A DNA stretch of 64,000 nucleotides from Onchocerca lupi (Eukaryota > Nematoda > Chromadorea > Rhabditida > Onchocercidae). The stretch spans positions 1 through 64,000 of the forward strand of contig JAOVVO010000112.1 of NCBI GenBank assembly GCA_028564675.1, given 5' to 3'. A program made the translations under genes and the position numbers. The notes under the pieces are model-generated. The model did no database searches and was not told the origin of the DNA. It saw nothing but the letters and a program-made list of their open reading frames with translations. How positions within the stretch are numbered: position 1 is the stretch's first letter; the number at the start of each line of letters is the position of its first letter. Shown here one piece after another: positions 50,946 through 60,529 of the stretch.

Positions 50946-52248
50946 TGAGTATTAACAATTATTACCTCATTATTAATAATAATAGTTATTAAATTTGCAT
51001 ATTTCATTCTCGCTTCCAAAAGCTGTAGTGAATATTTAATTTCTGATAATTTTGATCAGATTATTTCTATTAATTTTATGAAAACTATGCATTCCATTTC
51101 CTTGAAAATTTTAAATTAAAATTAAATTTTGTTGATAATCAATCAGTCATTTCAATTAACGAATTAATGAGTAAGTTAATTAATTTCTCGATCTTCGATC
51201 AAATATCATGCTAGTTGATATCATTTTCTAAATAATTGCTGATTTCCTTTTATTCTTGATTTTGTATTTCTCTCTGTTCAAATGTTATCTTTCGACTGAG
51301 CAATTTTTAATTACAATTCGACTGGATACTTCAATTTGAGTAGACGAGTAAAATTAATCTACATATTCACATCGGAAATGATAAACTTTTGCATTATAAC
51401 AAAAAAATATCCTATTACTTCGTTTCATTTTTCTAATTTAATATTAGTAAGCGAGGTTTATGGTTGTTGTGGAAACATTTTATCAGTGCGCTTGTATGAA
51501 ATGTAACATTCATCGTAATATTGTAATCCATGCTAGCATTATTGATTCCATCCATGAGTAATTAATTACAAGCAGTATTATATGAAATTTTTGTCAAAAA
51601 ATTTATTAAAAATAAAAATTTGCAGAATTAATTATATATTATTATCATAAACAAGGGAGAAAATCGTAGAATTCGCAGAATTATCGTCAAAAATGAAATA
51701 TGCAAATTTTCTTCCACTTAAAGATTATAGACATATTATAAAAATGTTTATTTTGATAGTTTTAAATTTTTACCATAATTTTTCTAAACTCAATTCTTTT
51801 CTGATTCAAATTCTAATGTACCATCTGATAAATATACTTATCCAATTTTCCATTTTACTTTTGAAATAAGTAAATGGAGAATGAGGTGATGACTACAGGG
51901 CGATATTTAAAATATTAAATTATATCTAATAATGAGAAATAGCTAGTAATGTATTGACAATGTAAATACAAATAAATTAATGCTTGGTTGCATTTACATT
52001 GAACATGCTAATTTTTCTTTTTGATTTTATGTAAATTTTTCAGAACTTTTCGAAAAAATTAGTTTTAAATTTTGCAACCTTCAAAAATATTTCAAAATTA
52101 TTGTTGTTTCAGTTCAAAATAGGAAAGAAGCAAGATATCGCAATAAAAGATTTTATACAAAATACATTTCTGTATATCCTATAACATATTAAAAAAGCAA
52201 AACCAAGTAAGGGAATAATAAACTCCTATCAACTATTTCTACTGCCAT
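50946..52248. other. AT-rich spacer 3' of the globin
   Basis: No gene, RNA or ordered repeat was recognised. Confidence 0.6.
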
Positions 52249-52432
52249 ATATATTTTGATCTTGTCATGTACATTTTAGATTCTTAAAAAATTAACTTTA
52301 TGTAATTAATAATATATTACTATACTGTATTATAATTATCAAAGTACAATACAGTATGGTGATACAATATTTATTATATAAAAGCTAATTTTTTAAAAAT
52401 CTGAAATGTAAATGATAAGGTCAAAATATAAG
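52249..52432. repeat. Foldback of about 184 bp, arms about 85 nt
   Basis: The left arm (52249-52334) and the reverse complement of the right arm (52345-52432) align almost throughout: TATATTTTGA, TTAAAAAATTA and ATACTGTATT are shared. Identity is about 80% by eye. The loop is about 10 bases. It may be a MITE or a long double-stranded RNA source. Confidence 0.75.
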
Positions 52433-52904
52433 AATGACATAAATGATATGGTGTTTCATTAATTCACATGAATAGAAACATATTCATACTTATGAATCTA
52501 TGAGATCAAAACTTTTCAAACGAAGCCATATAAAATGATTTTGCTGAATCTTGTTTATTACGTTTATTTTCGTTTAATAATAATCCTATCATATGAACAA
52601 AGCATCATAAATCACAAATATTTCTTACCTCAAAAATCATTCAATATTTCTAATAGAGATTATTATTGATATCTTATATATATATATTTTTCATATTTTG
52701 AAAATTTTCAAATCGACTAGTTGTTGCTAATTTTAATAAAAATCAACTTAATTGAACTGACTGAATCTTTTGAATAATTTATAACAATTCTAATTAATTT
52801 TTAACCAGAAACAAAAAAACAATATTAGAAGTCCATCAATTAACAAAATCTATTAAAATCGGTTTTAGAGTTTTTCGTTAAAATAGATGCCAAAATACTT
52901 CGAT

Positions 52905-53870
52905 GCATTGATTGTGTATATTAAATATTTAAAAAAAAAATATGATTTAAGATTTGAATTTTCCAATTTTCTCTTTTTTTCCTTGAAATATATGATAATC
53001 AAATTTTTCCATTAATTATCGCCCATCTTTCAGTTTTTTAGATAGTTCCAAATAAAATACGAACTTTAAGTGAATTTATTTCCTATTTAAGTAAATTATT
53101 AATATTATAAGAATTGAACATATTAAATATTTAAAAATTGAACTGGATATAAGATTTAAAATTTGCAATCTTCTCTTTCTTTACCATGAAATGAACGATA
53201 ATCAAAATTTTCCATTATTTGTCGTTATCTTTCATATTATTGTAATATTTTTTGACTAATTTCTAATAAAGGAAAAAAAATTTTTTGGTATGAACTTTAT
53301 TGCGAATTTATTTCCTATTTCAATGTATCATAAATGTTACTAGGATATGGTATTTCAGGTTTTTTGCTTTAACACTAATAGCATCAGACATACAAAAAAG
53401 AATTCCGGACGATTGTTCTTTTTATTGATTATAAAATTTTCATCCGAATGCTTGGAGATGAAAAAAAAGACAAAAAAAAAAAAAAAAAAAGAAAGAACGA
53501 ATTTATGAGAAGAAATCCTCTGTTACTATTTTTAAACTAATTCCTAATATTCCTAATAATGAGGAGATTTATTGTGAATTTCTTTCCTATTTCAATGTAT
53601 TATAAATACTATAAGGGTGAGTTATTTTAGAGTATTAAAATGATAGGTTTTTTTTGACTTTCAGGCTGATAGCATCAGACATACAAAAAACCATTCGGAA
53701 ATTCCGGACGGTTATCTTTTTTGTTGATTATAAAATTTTCATTCGAATACTCGGAGATGAAAAAAAAGACGAAAAAAAAAAGAATGGACGAATTTATAAG
53801 AAATCCTTAAAAAAATTTGCGATCACCCAATCGTACACAGTGATACTCATCTTTTAAAAACTAACTGCAT
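52905..53870 (+). repeat. Degenerate tandem array (200- and 290-bp units)
   Basis: TATTAAATATTTAAAAA recurs at about 52918 and 53120 with homologous following sequence. TAGCATCAGACATACAAAAA recurs at about 53381 and 53670, followed each time by TTCCGGACG and TTGATTATAAAATTTTCAT. TTTCCTATTT occurs four times (near 53080, 53310, 53583 and elsewhere). The open frame 53654-53857 reads through one unit and is probably not a gene. The array ends at the first CTAG terminus (53875). Confidence 0.7.
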
Positions 53871-53931
53871 CCAGCTAGTCTACATTAAGCTGGTCTATAT
53901 AAAAAACAGCTGTATCGCTGTGTCCAGCTAG
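53871..53931 (+). mobile_element. Stacked Helitron-type termini
   Basis: Reading along: CCAGCTAG then TCTACATTAAGCTGG then TCTATATAAAAAACAGC...GTCCAGCTAG then TCTATATAAAT. Each CTAG or CTGG (CTRR) is followed at once by a TC 5'-type start, as when elements insert next to each other. The middle piece has its own small hairpin (ACAGC...GCTGT) before the end. The GTCCAGCTAG terminus is identical to that at 37687-37696. Confidence 0.6.
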
Positions 53932-54130
53932 TCTATATAAATAAAAATGTTCGCTCATTTATTTTTGCCTGTCACAAGTGTGACAGATAAAAAAGAATTA
54001 GGTATATCTGTATATAGATATAAAAACACGTTCCAGTTCGAAAGCAACGTTATTTCAAAATTTCCAATCAATCAGGTGAAGAACGTTGTGTCAAAAGCCA
54101 GCGAACATTTATCATTTTTATTTATATAGA
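53932..54130. mobile_element. 199-bp element with terminal inverted repeats
   Basis: It starts TCTATATAAATAAAAATG and ends with the exact reverse complement CATTTTTATTTATATAGA preceded by a related block (GCGAACATTTAT). The inside shares AAGCAACGTTATTTCAAAAT-like sequence with 38530-38560. No coding capacity. It resembles two inverted Helitron 5' ends or a MITE. Confidence 0.65.
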
Positions 54131-54205
54131 TAGATTATTTGTCAACTATTACTTAGCAGTGAATCAATGATTGGCTGATCTCACTTTGTTTATCTGTTAA
54201 TCGGA

Positions 54206-54299
54206 GCGTTTTGGCGGGAAACATATTTATCCTTACGGCATTTTGGCGGGAAACATATTTATCCTTACGGCATTTTGGCGGGAAATATTTTATCTTACG
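54206..54299 (+). repeat. Three tandem 32-bp units with E2F-like core
   Basis: Units at 54206-54237, 54238-54269 and 54270-54299 each contain TTTTGGCGGGAAA followed by CATATTTATCCTTACG or a shortened form. A single degraded copy (GTTTTGGCGGTAAACATG) lies near 38349. The core matches the classical E2F/DP site (TTTGGCGGGAAA). It lies 570-660 bases upstream of the LSG1 start. Confidence 0.7.
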
Positions 54300-54397
54300 G
54301 ACGAGTAGAAAAAAAGTAAGTATGTTTATGTAGGAACACGCGTCTATTCGGATTGTGTCGAAATTTCAAAGCAATCGATGAAGAATGTAATTAAATC

Positions 54398-54549
54398 AAT
54401 CTATTAACTCTCCGTGAAAAACTGTTAACATCATATCAAAAGCCACAGCGAACATTTACATTTTAAATTGTATGGATGAATATTAATCTCGGGATCCTAA
54501 TTTTCACAGAGAGTTAATAGATTGGCTGTGGCAATAAGAGTGGCTTTTG
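54398..54549. repeat. Inverted repeats upstream of LSG1
   Basis: 54398-54420 pairs with 54501-54523 (22 of 23 positions). A second pair, CAAAAGCCAC (54437-54446) and GTGGCTTTTG (54540-54549), crosses it rather than nesting. Confidence 0.75.
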
Positions 54550-54857
54550 TCGGAATGGAATGGAAGCCAGTTTTTTTAGACTTTACTGGTCTCTGGATCG
54601 GTTTTCCGGTCTTCAGTATCCATTAGTGAGTAACAGTTTACCCTAATTTGTGTGATTTTTTTCCCTGCTTTCCGAAATCAATAAACTTTCATTCTGATCA
54701 AAATGCTGACATATAGTTGATTAGCACAAAATTGAATTTGTGAGAATTTAAACTCGGCGTTTACTTATAAGATAAATTTATAGTCGCATGCTTATTGAGC
54801 AGTAACTTGGATTATGTGTGCTATTTATCATTTTCTTGGTTCTATTTATTTATTTTT

Positions 54858-54865
54858 TTTTTTAG
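54858..54865 (+). promoter_or_regulatory. Acceptor at the LSG1 start (probable trans-splice site)
   Basis: A long T run ending TTTAG lies five bases before ATG 54871, with no upstream exon recognised. Confidence 0.5.
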
Positions 54866-54870
54866 GAAAG

Positions 54871-57800
54871 ATGACAAAACGTCGGCTAAAAAACAAAAAA
54901 CCAACAGGTTTAAATCGTTCGTTGGGAAATTGCTTATTAAATGAGCGTGAAAAATCACGTCAGCAACATCGGAAAAAACAACAGGCTTACGACGCCGAGA
55001 ATATAGTTGAAATTAAGGTTAAATTTATACAAATATCATTTTACAATGTTTGGTCATTAAGGAAATAAAAAATGCATAAGACGAAGATAAGTAGTGATTC
55101 AGGTGAAGCGAATTAAGGACAATTGTATAAAAAAATGAGTATTATAAACGTAAAGATAGGTAAATTATCTGAGGCAAATAGACACAGTTAATAGATGTCA
55201 TAGTGGATCAATGCTGAAGCAAGATAGCATAAAATAGGAATAGATAGAAAGGTAAGTAATGTCGAGTAACATGCAGTAAAAATGGAAGTTAGTAACATAA
55301 CACAGTTCAGGATTAGGTAAGGATAGATTATTCTGATAAAAGAGTTAAAAAACGTTAAGGTGACAACATAGAATTTAATTTGTTAAGTAGTTAGTGTATG
55401 ACAGCGTAAAGTATGATTGAGTGCTGTAAGTTGTTAAGCTACTAATAAGAGTACATGATTAATGTGATTTCAGCAGCATAAAACATAAGTTTAAGACAGA
55501 CATTTCTCTGTCATTTTATTTTTTTACTCGAAAAGAAAAAAAGATGCACGAATTCGTCTGGCTTCATTTCATTTATTATTCCTTGAATGCGGATATTTTG
55601 AAAGGTGGAAATCATTTCTAATAAAAGTTGGCTAATAGGTTTTCGGAAGTTTTGTGCGTTACATTTCAAACAGTGACACATTCATTCTGCTTTAATATTA
55701 TATAAAATATGACAGCATTTATACTCCTTTATAGTTGTTCTCCATAACATAAATTATTTTATTTTCTTTCGGTTTTATTTACATTTTTCAATTTCTTATG
55801 AATGATCATTTTTAAAGAATGTTGCACAAAATATTGACTCTGTAACCGATGAAACCGGTTTGGAAGAATTTCTAGCGAAAGCAGAACTTGCGGGAACGAA
55901 TTTTGCAGCCGAACGAGGAGAATTTCGTATGATAGATTTGTGAGATTTTTTTTCCACTTGAAAGCAAGGAAATTTTGAGACACGGTAAAACTTTCAATTC
56001 ATGCCTTGTTTTATGATGAAGAACGACATGACAAAAGCTGAGAATTGGCAGAATTATCACATATTTGGAGAAAAATCTGTATGGATCCTTTTGAGCCAAA
56101 TTTATTTCAATCATTTTTTAAAGTTAAATTTTAAAATCAACGCTGCATAATATGAGAAATGATTCTTTCAAGTATTTGTAATTTTCAGGGAAAGTTCGAA
56201 AGTTGTTGTAAATTCTGTAAATACCGCTCTCTCAATGGACGAGCTGTATAGGAAATATGGCGACCGATTACGGATTCCTCGTCGACCACCGAAATATGCA
56301 TGGGAAACGGTGGATGATTTGACCAGATTAGAAAATGAATATTTTCTAGAATGGCGTAAAAATCTTGCTGACTTACAAGAGGTAAGTTTTTTTCCCCATT
56401 TCCCAAATGTATTCAGATATATTTCCTAACATTACTAAGTTTTTAGGGCCATGGTATACTGTTAACTCCATATGAGAGGAATCTGGAGCTGTGGAGACAG
56501 CTTTGGCGGGTTATTGAACGAAGCGATATCATCATTCAAGTTAGCTTACCTTAAGGACATACTGGGATATATTTTAATTTTATTCACTTATTTTTGATTT
56601 TTTATTATCTAGATTTCTAACGGATAAGAGTGAAATTGTAGCAGTATATTTTTATCTTATTTAGATTCTTGATGCTCGTAATCCGTTATTATTCCGGAAC
56701 TTGGATTTGGAAGCATATATTAAGGAGTGTGATGTCGCGAAGCAAAATATATATTTAATAAATAAAGTTGATTTATTGTCGAAAGAGCAAATAGAATCAT
56801 GGAGGAAATGGTTCTTGGAAAATAATATAGATGCTATTTTTTGGTAGATTTTTAGAATTTGTTGAAATTCAAATTCATATTTTGAGGACTGTTTTAAAAA
56901 TATCCATTTTAGGTCGGCTTTGGAGCCAAAATCTAGCTGTATCAATGAGAAAGTAATAAAAGAGATGAGTGAATGTGACGGGAGCGAATCATCCGGCAGC
57001 TCAGATGAAAATGAAAAAAAAGTAGAAAATGAGGAACAGGATTCTGGAGAATCATCCAATGATATAAATGAAGACGATGACAATAACAAACCTGGAAATA
57101 GTTCTGAAGCAAAGCTATCACAGAATAAAGGAAAAATTCCAATTATACGCTGTGCTGCGGTTAGCACTTTATAACCTTAATTCTCATATCTTCCTCAGTT
57201 TTTCAGAATATGTTCTCCAGGGCTATATGTCATGCTGTTGCATAGATTAACGAACACTAGTAATTCTACGTTTGTCACATTAGATTGCAAATATTTGCTA
57301 AGACATCAATTTGTGAATAATTTTAAATGGATTTAAGATTGACTTATATGATCCAAGACTCTACTAAGAATGATTAGAAAATTATGTCGAAAAATATCTA
57401 TCGAATTTGAGGATTGGCTTCTTAACTCTGTGTGTAGTATCGAGCCGATCTATTTGTTAAAAGATTTTGTTGTTTGAAGTTTTCTTTGAAAATTTTAAAA
57501 TTTCCAGGCAGCATAAAATAGAACTTTTGTTATGTGAGAGAATACTGAATTAGCATGTTTTCTAGGATCTGATATCATTCTTAAAATCTCGGGGTCATGT
57601 TCAAACAGGTAATATGGGAAGGTGTTCTCTTGTTGTTGGAATGGTTGGTTATCCAAATGTTGGTAAAAGTTCTACGATAAATAAGCTATTGAATCAGAAG
57701 AAAGTATCAGTATCTGCTACGCCTGGAAAAACACGGCATCTCCAGACATTGATAGTTGATGATGAGGTATTTTATAACTTTGGAAAACGAATGAAAATTT

Positions 57801-59398
57801 TAAACAGTTTACTGAAAGTTTTATTAGATTAAATTACCCAGAAAAATTCATCGATGGAAGCCTTTTTTATTCAATTTTAATTTTTCTCAGTTTTTTCATT
57901 CATTTTTAATTCAAAGATCATTGTATTCTTTGTCAGTAGTGCTGAACATTTATTTTATTAAACATGATTTAAGAAGTCAGGCTTAGGTAACTGTAGTTTT
58001 TTACATTAAATGTGTTTCTTGGCTACTGAATTCTTTTTTGATATCTGAAGTGGTATTTAAAGTATTCGACAAATGAGTCGTCATGAAATAAAATGAAATC
58101 TCCAAGTAACATAACTCCTGATTTTTTTAAAGCTAACTTTATGTGATTGTCCTGGACTTGTGATGCCGTCATTTGCACTAAGTCGAAGTGAAATGATTTT
58201 GAATGGAATTCTTTCGATTGATCATATGCGCGAATATTTATCACCCGTTGAATTACTATTAACACGGGTGCCACGAAGATATTTTGAAAAAGTTTATTCG
58301 GTGATGTTAACGAGCATTACCGGTGATGATAATGATGAGGAAACATCAGTTAGTGCGCATGATTTACTTTCAGCAATTGCATTCATTAGAGGTGATTTTT
58401 TTTTGGCATTCTAAATTTTTAGAGATTTGATGTGGAGTGCTGTACCTGTAGCGTATCTAGAATTGATGTGTTTTCAGAACCCGATAATATTCGTAAAGTT
58501 CATATGTTATTAGTTACTTTGCGCAAGCTACTATTTTTTCAACTAATGACTGCTTCGAACAATATATGCTCTCTTGTTATAATTATAACATTATTATTTA
58601 AAATAGTTCTAATTTTTGGAGTGAGTGGTACAAGTTCTTCATGCATAAGTCTGTTGATATTTAATTTCAACCTTTAGAAAAATTTGTTGTGTTTTGAGAA
58701 ATATTTTTGACAATATTTTGTTGGCTATTATAGGTCAGATTTGAGTTTTTAACACTTCATACATGTGTTACTGTTGTTGGAGCATTGATTTCAGGCTATA
58801 TGTCATCGTCTGGTGTGGCAGATTGTTCACGGGCAGCACGTTTAGTACTAAAAGATGTTGTAAATGGTAAAGTGAAATGGGTTGCTGCACCACCAAACAT
58901 AGATCAGAAGGAGTTTGATAAACTAACTTATAATGTTTTGGATGAAGCGAATTCAATGAAGCCAAAACCAAATACTGGCATTATGCAACAAGTAAGTTCA
59001 AATTTAATTCGATATAACTATTGCAAATTCTTTATGAAATCCTTAAAAAATTCGAAAAATATTCAGAACTTGTATGAAATTCTATATAAGTTCTAAATAT
59101 TTTTTGAATTTCTAAAAGTTTTTCAAGTTCCGCAGAGAAAATGCATTTGTTCCATTTTGAATATCTTTTTTATTTAATTTGATTGCAGCTTGAAAAACGT
59201 CATTTATTGCAAGATATGAAAAAATCAGACAAATTGCTCGATGAACAATTTTTTCTTGGCTCAAGCAGTCAGGTCCATGTTCGTTCCTTACGATCTATAC
59301 CAAACTTTGCGCCATCGCAGGGAGAGGAAACTCGACTGTCGAAAAAACATTTTAATAAAAATAAACGCGAAAAATTGCGAAGGATTTTTGTTGACTAA
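54871..59398 (+). CDS. LSG1: LSG1, 60S-subunit maturation GTPase
   Basis: LSG1 is a cytoplasmic GTPase that releases the export adaptor NMD3 from pre-60S subunits. Exons: 54871-55017, 55818-55939, 56189-56381, 56447-56539, 56665-56843, 56913-57159, 57566-57766, 58133-58391, 58795-58991, 59189-59398. All phases fit, for 615 residues (human about 658). The GTPase motifs appear in the circularly permuted order that defines the family: G4 NKVD (218-221), G5 WSAL (245-248), then G1 GYPNVGKSS (from 355) and G3 DCPG (399-402). LEEFLAKAELAGTNF, RIPRRPP and LTPYERNLELWRQLWRVIER are family signatures. An acidic, Ser-rich linker lies between G5 and G1 (exon 6), and a basic tail (KKHFNKNKREKLRR) ends the protein. 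Acceptors at 55817 and 58132 are AAAG rather than CAG. AATAAA near 59569 may serve polyadenylation. eL27 follows on the same strand 1.1 kb away. Confidence 0.96.
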
Positions 59399-60511
59399 TC
59401 TAAAATATTCCCATTCGGAAAGAAATTATTTGAATTTATTTACTTGCAGGGATTTCAATTATCTATACACTCAAAATTCCAGTATTTCTCCGATATTACT
59501 GTATTTATGACTAGGCATAGTTATTTCATGTTCTTTTCAAATTTAATAATTATTTCTGTTGTTTGCTCAATAAAATCTGTAAATTAGTAATTTTTATACA
59601 TTGAAAGAATGTCCCTTCTTATTAGCTCTTCAAATTTCTATTGCAAATTTTCCAGAACTTCTTCCATAATATTTGATAAACAAAAAATATGATAATACAT
59701 TGTAGTACATCCTTCAATTTTCAAAGCATTACTGCAGTACCAATTCAAGATTGTTCTATGTTGATAAAAGCAGATTCTATTTCCTTCTTATCACATTAAT
59801 TTAACTAACAAATCTAGGAGATTTTATATTGTGTAACAAGTCACATGGATTATTCTGGATTCTATAAAATTTATTTGCTAAATGAAATTATATAAACATG
59901 TCGGAGGGGTGATTTTTATATGAAAATCATGTTTTCCTATAAAAATCATATGATGGATATATTTACAGTTATAAGACAATCATATTCTTGATAATAAAGA
60001 TTGTTAATCGTTAAATATATCTATTTTTATGCTATAAAAGCGCGAATGTGATATGTTTTAGATTTCTGTACCAAGTCTCTAAAAAAATTTTCCGATAAAG
60101 AAAAAAAATCAAGATAGCGAAATATATCCAACTGGAGGATAGTCAAGACATTTATTTGTGTAAAGTCGGTTCATTTATAATTTACCATATAATAATGTAT
60201 TACGAGTGAGAGGGTCTAAATTATTCTTCACCCGGTCATCTCACGGTATCGAAAACTCGAGGTGGGATTCAGTTTTGCATCGTGGCTTATCAGGCACATG
60301 GTCTGCAGCATAGCGCAACTACTCGATTAGGTAGAGGTAATGAGATATTTTAGTGTAGGATAATGTTGGTCGTCGGTTCTGTTTTATGTTTTGTTGGACG
60401 TACATGTTTTGAATTGGGTTATGTGGGTGGATGGGTGTATTTCGATAGCGTGAACTTATTTCTTTATAATTATGACCATAGTAATATTCAATAATGGTCC
60501 AGTAATTTCAG
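59399..60511. other. Spacer and probable promoter of eL27
   Basis: It contains the LSG1 3' end, a small hairpin (TGATTTTTATA 59910-59920 with 59938-59948) and a GC-richer island (60200-60345). The acceptor AATTTCAG ends at 60511. No protein gene was recognised. Confidence 0.55.
60200..60345 (+). promoter_or_regulatory. GC-richer island upstream of eL27
   Basis: The island begins with a nested stem-loop (GTGAGAGGGT at 60206 pairing with ACCC and TCTCAC up to 60244) and continues with non-AT-rich sequence. It lies about 190-330 bases before the eL27 ATG. It is probably promoter or outron, but an unrecognised structured RNA is possible. Confidence 0.35.
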
Positions 60512-60529
60512 GATAACTATTCTTGAAAA

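Noticed and set aside
53654..53857. Plus-strand frame beginning after CTTTCAG
   Set aside because: It is one unit of the tandem array; the other unit is interrupted.
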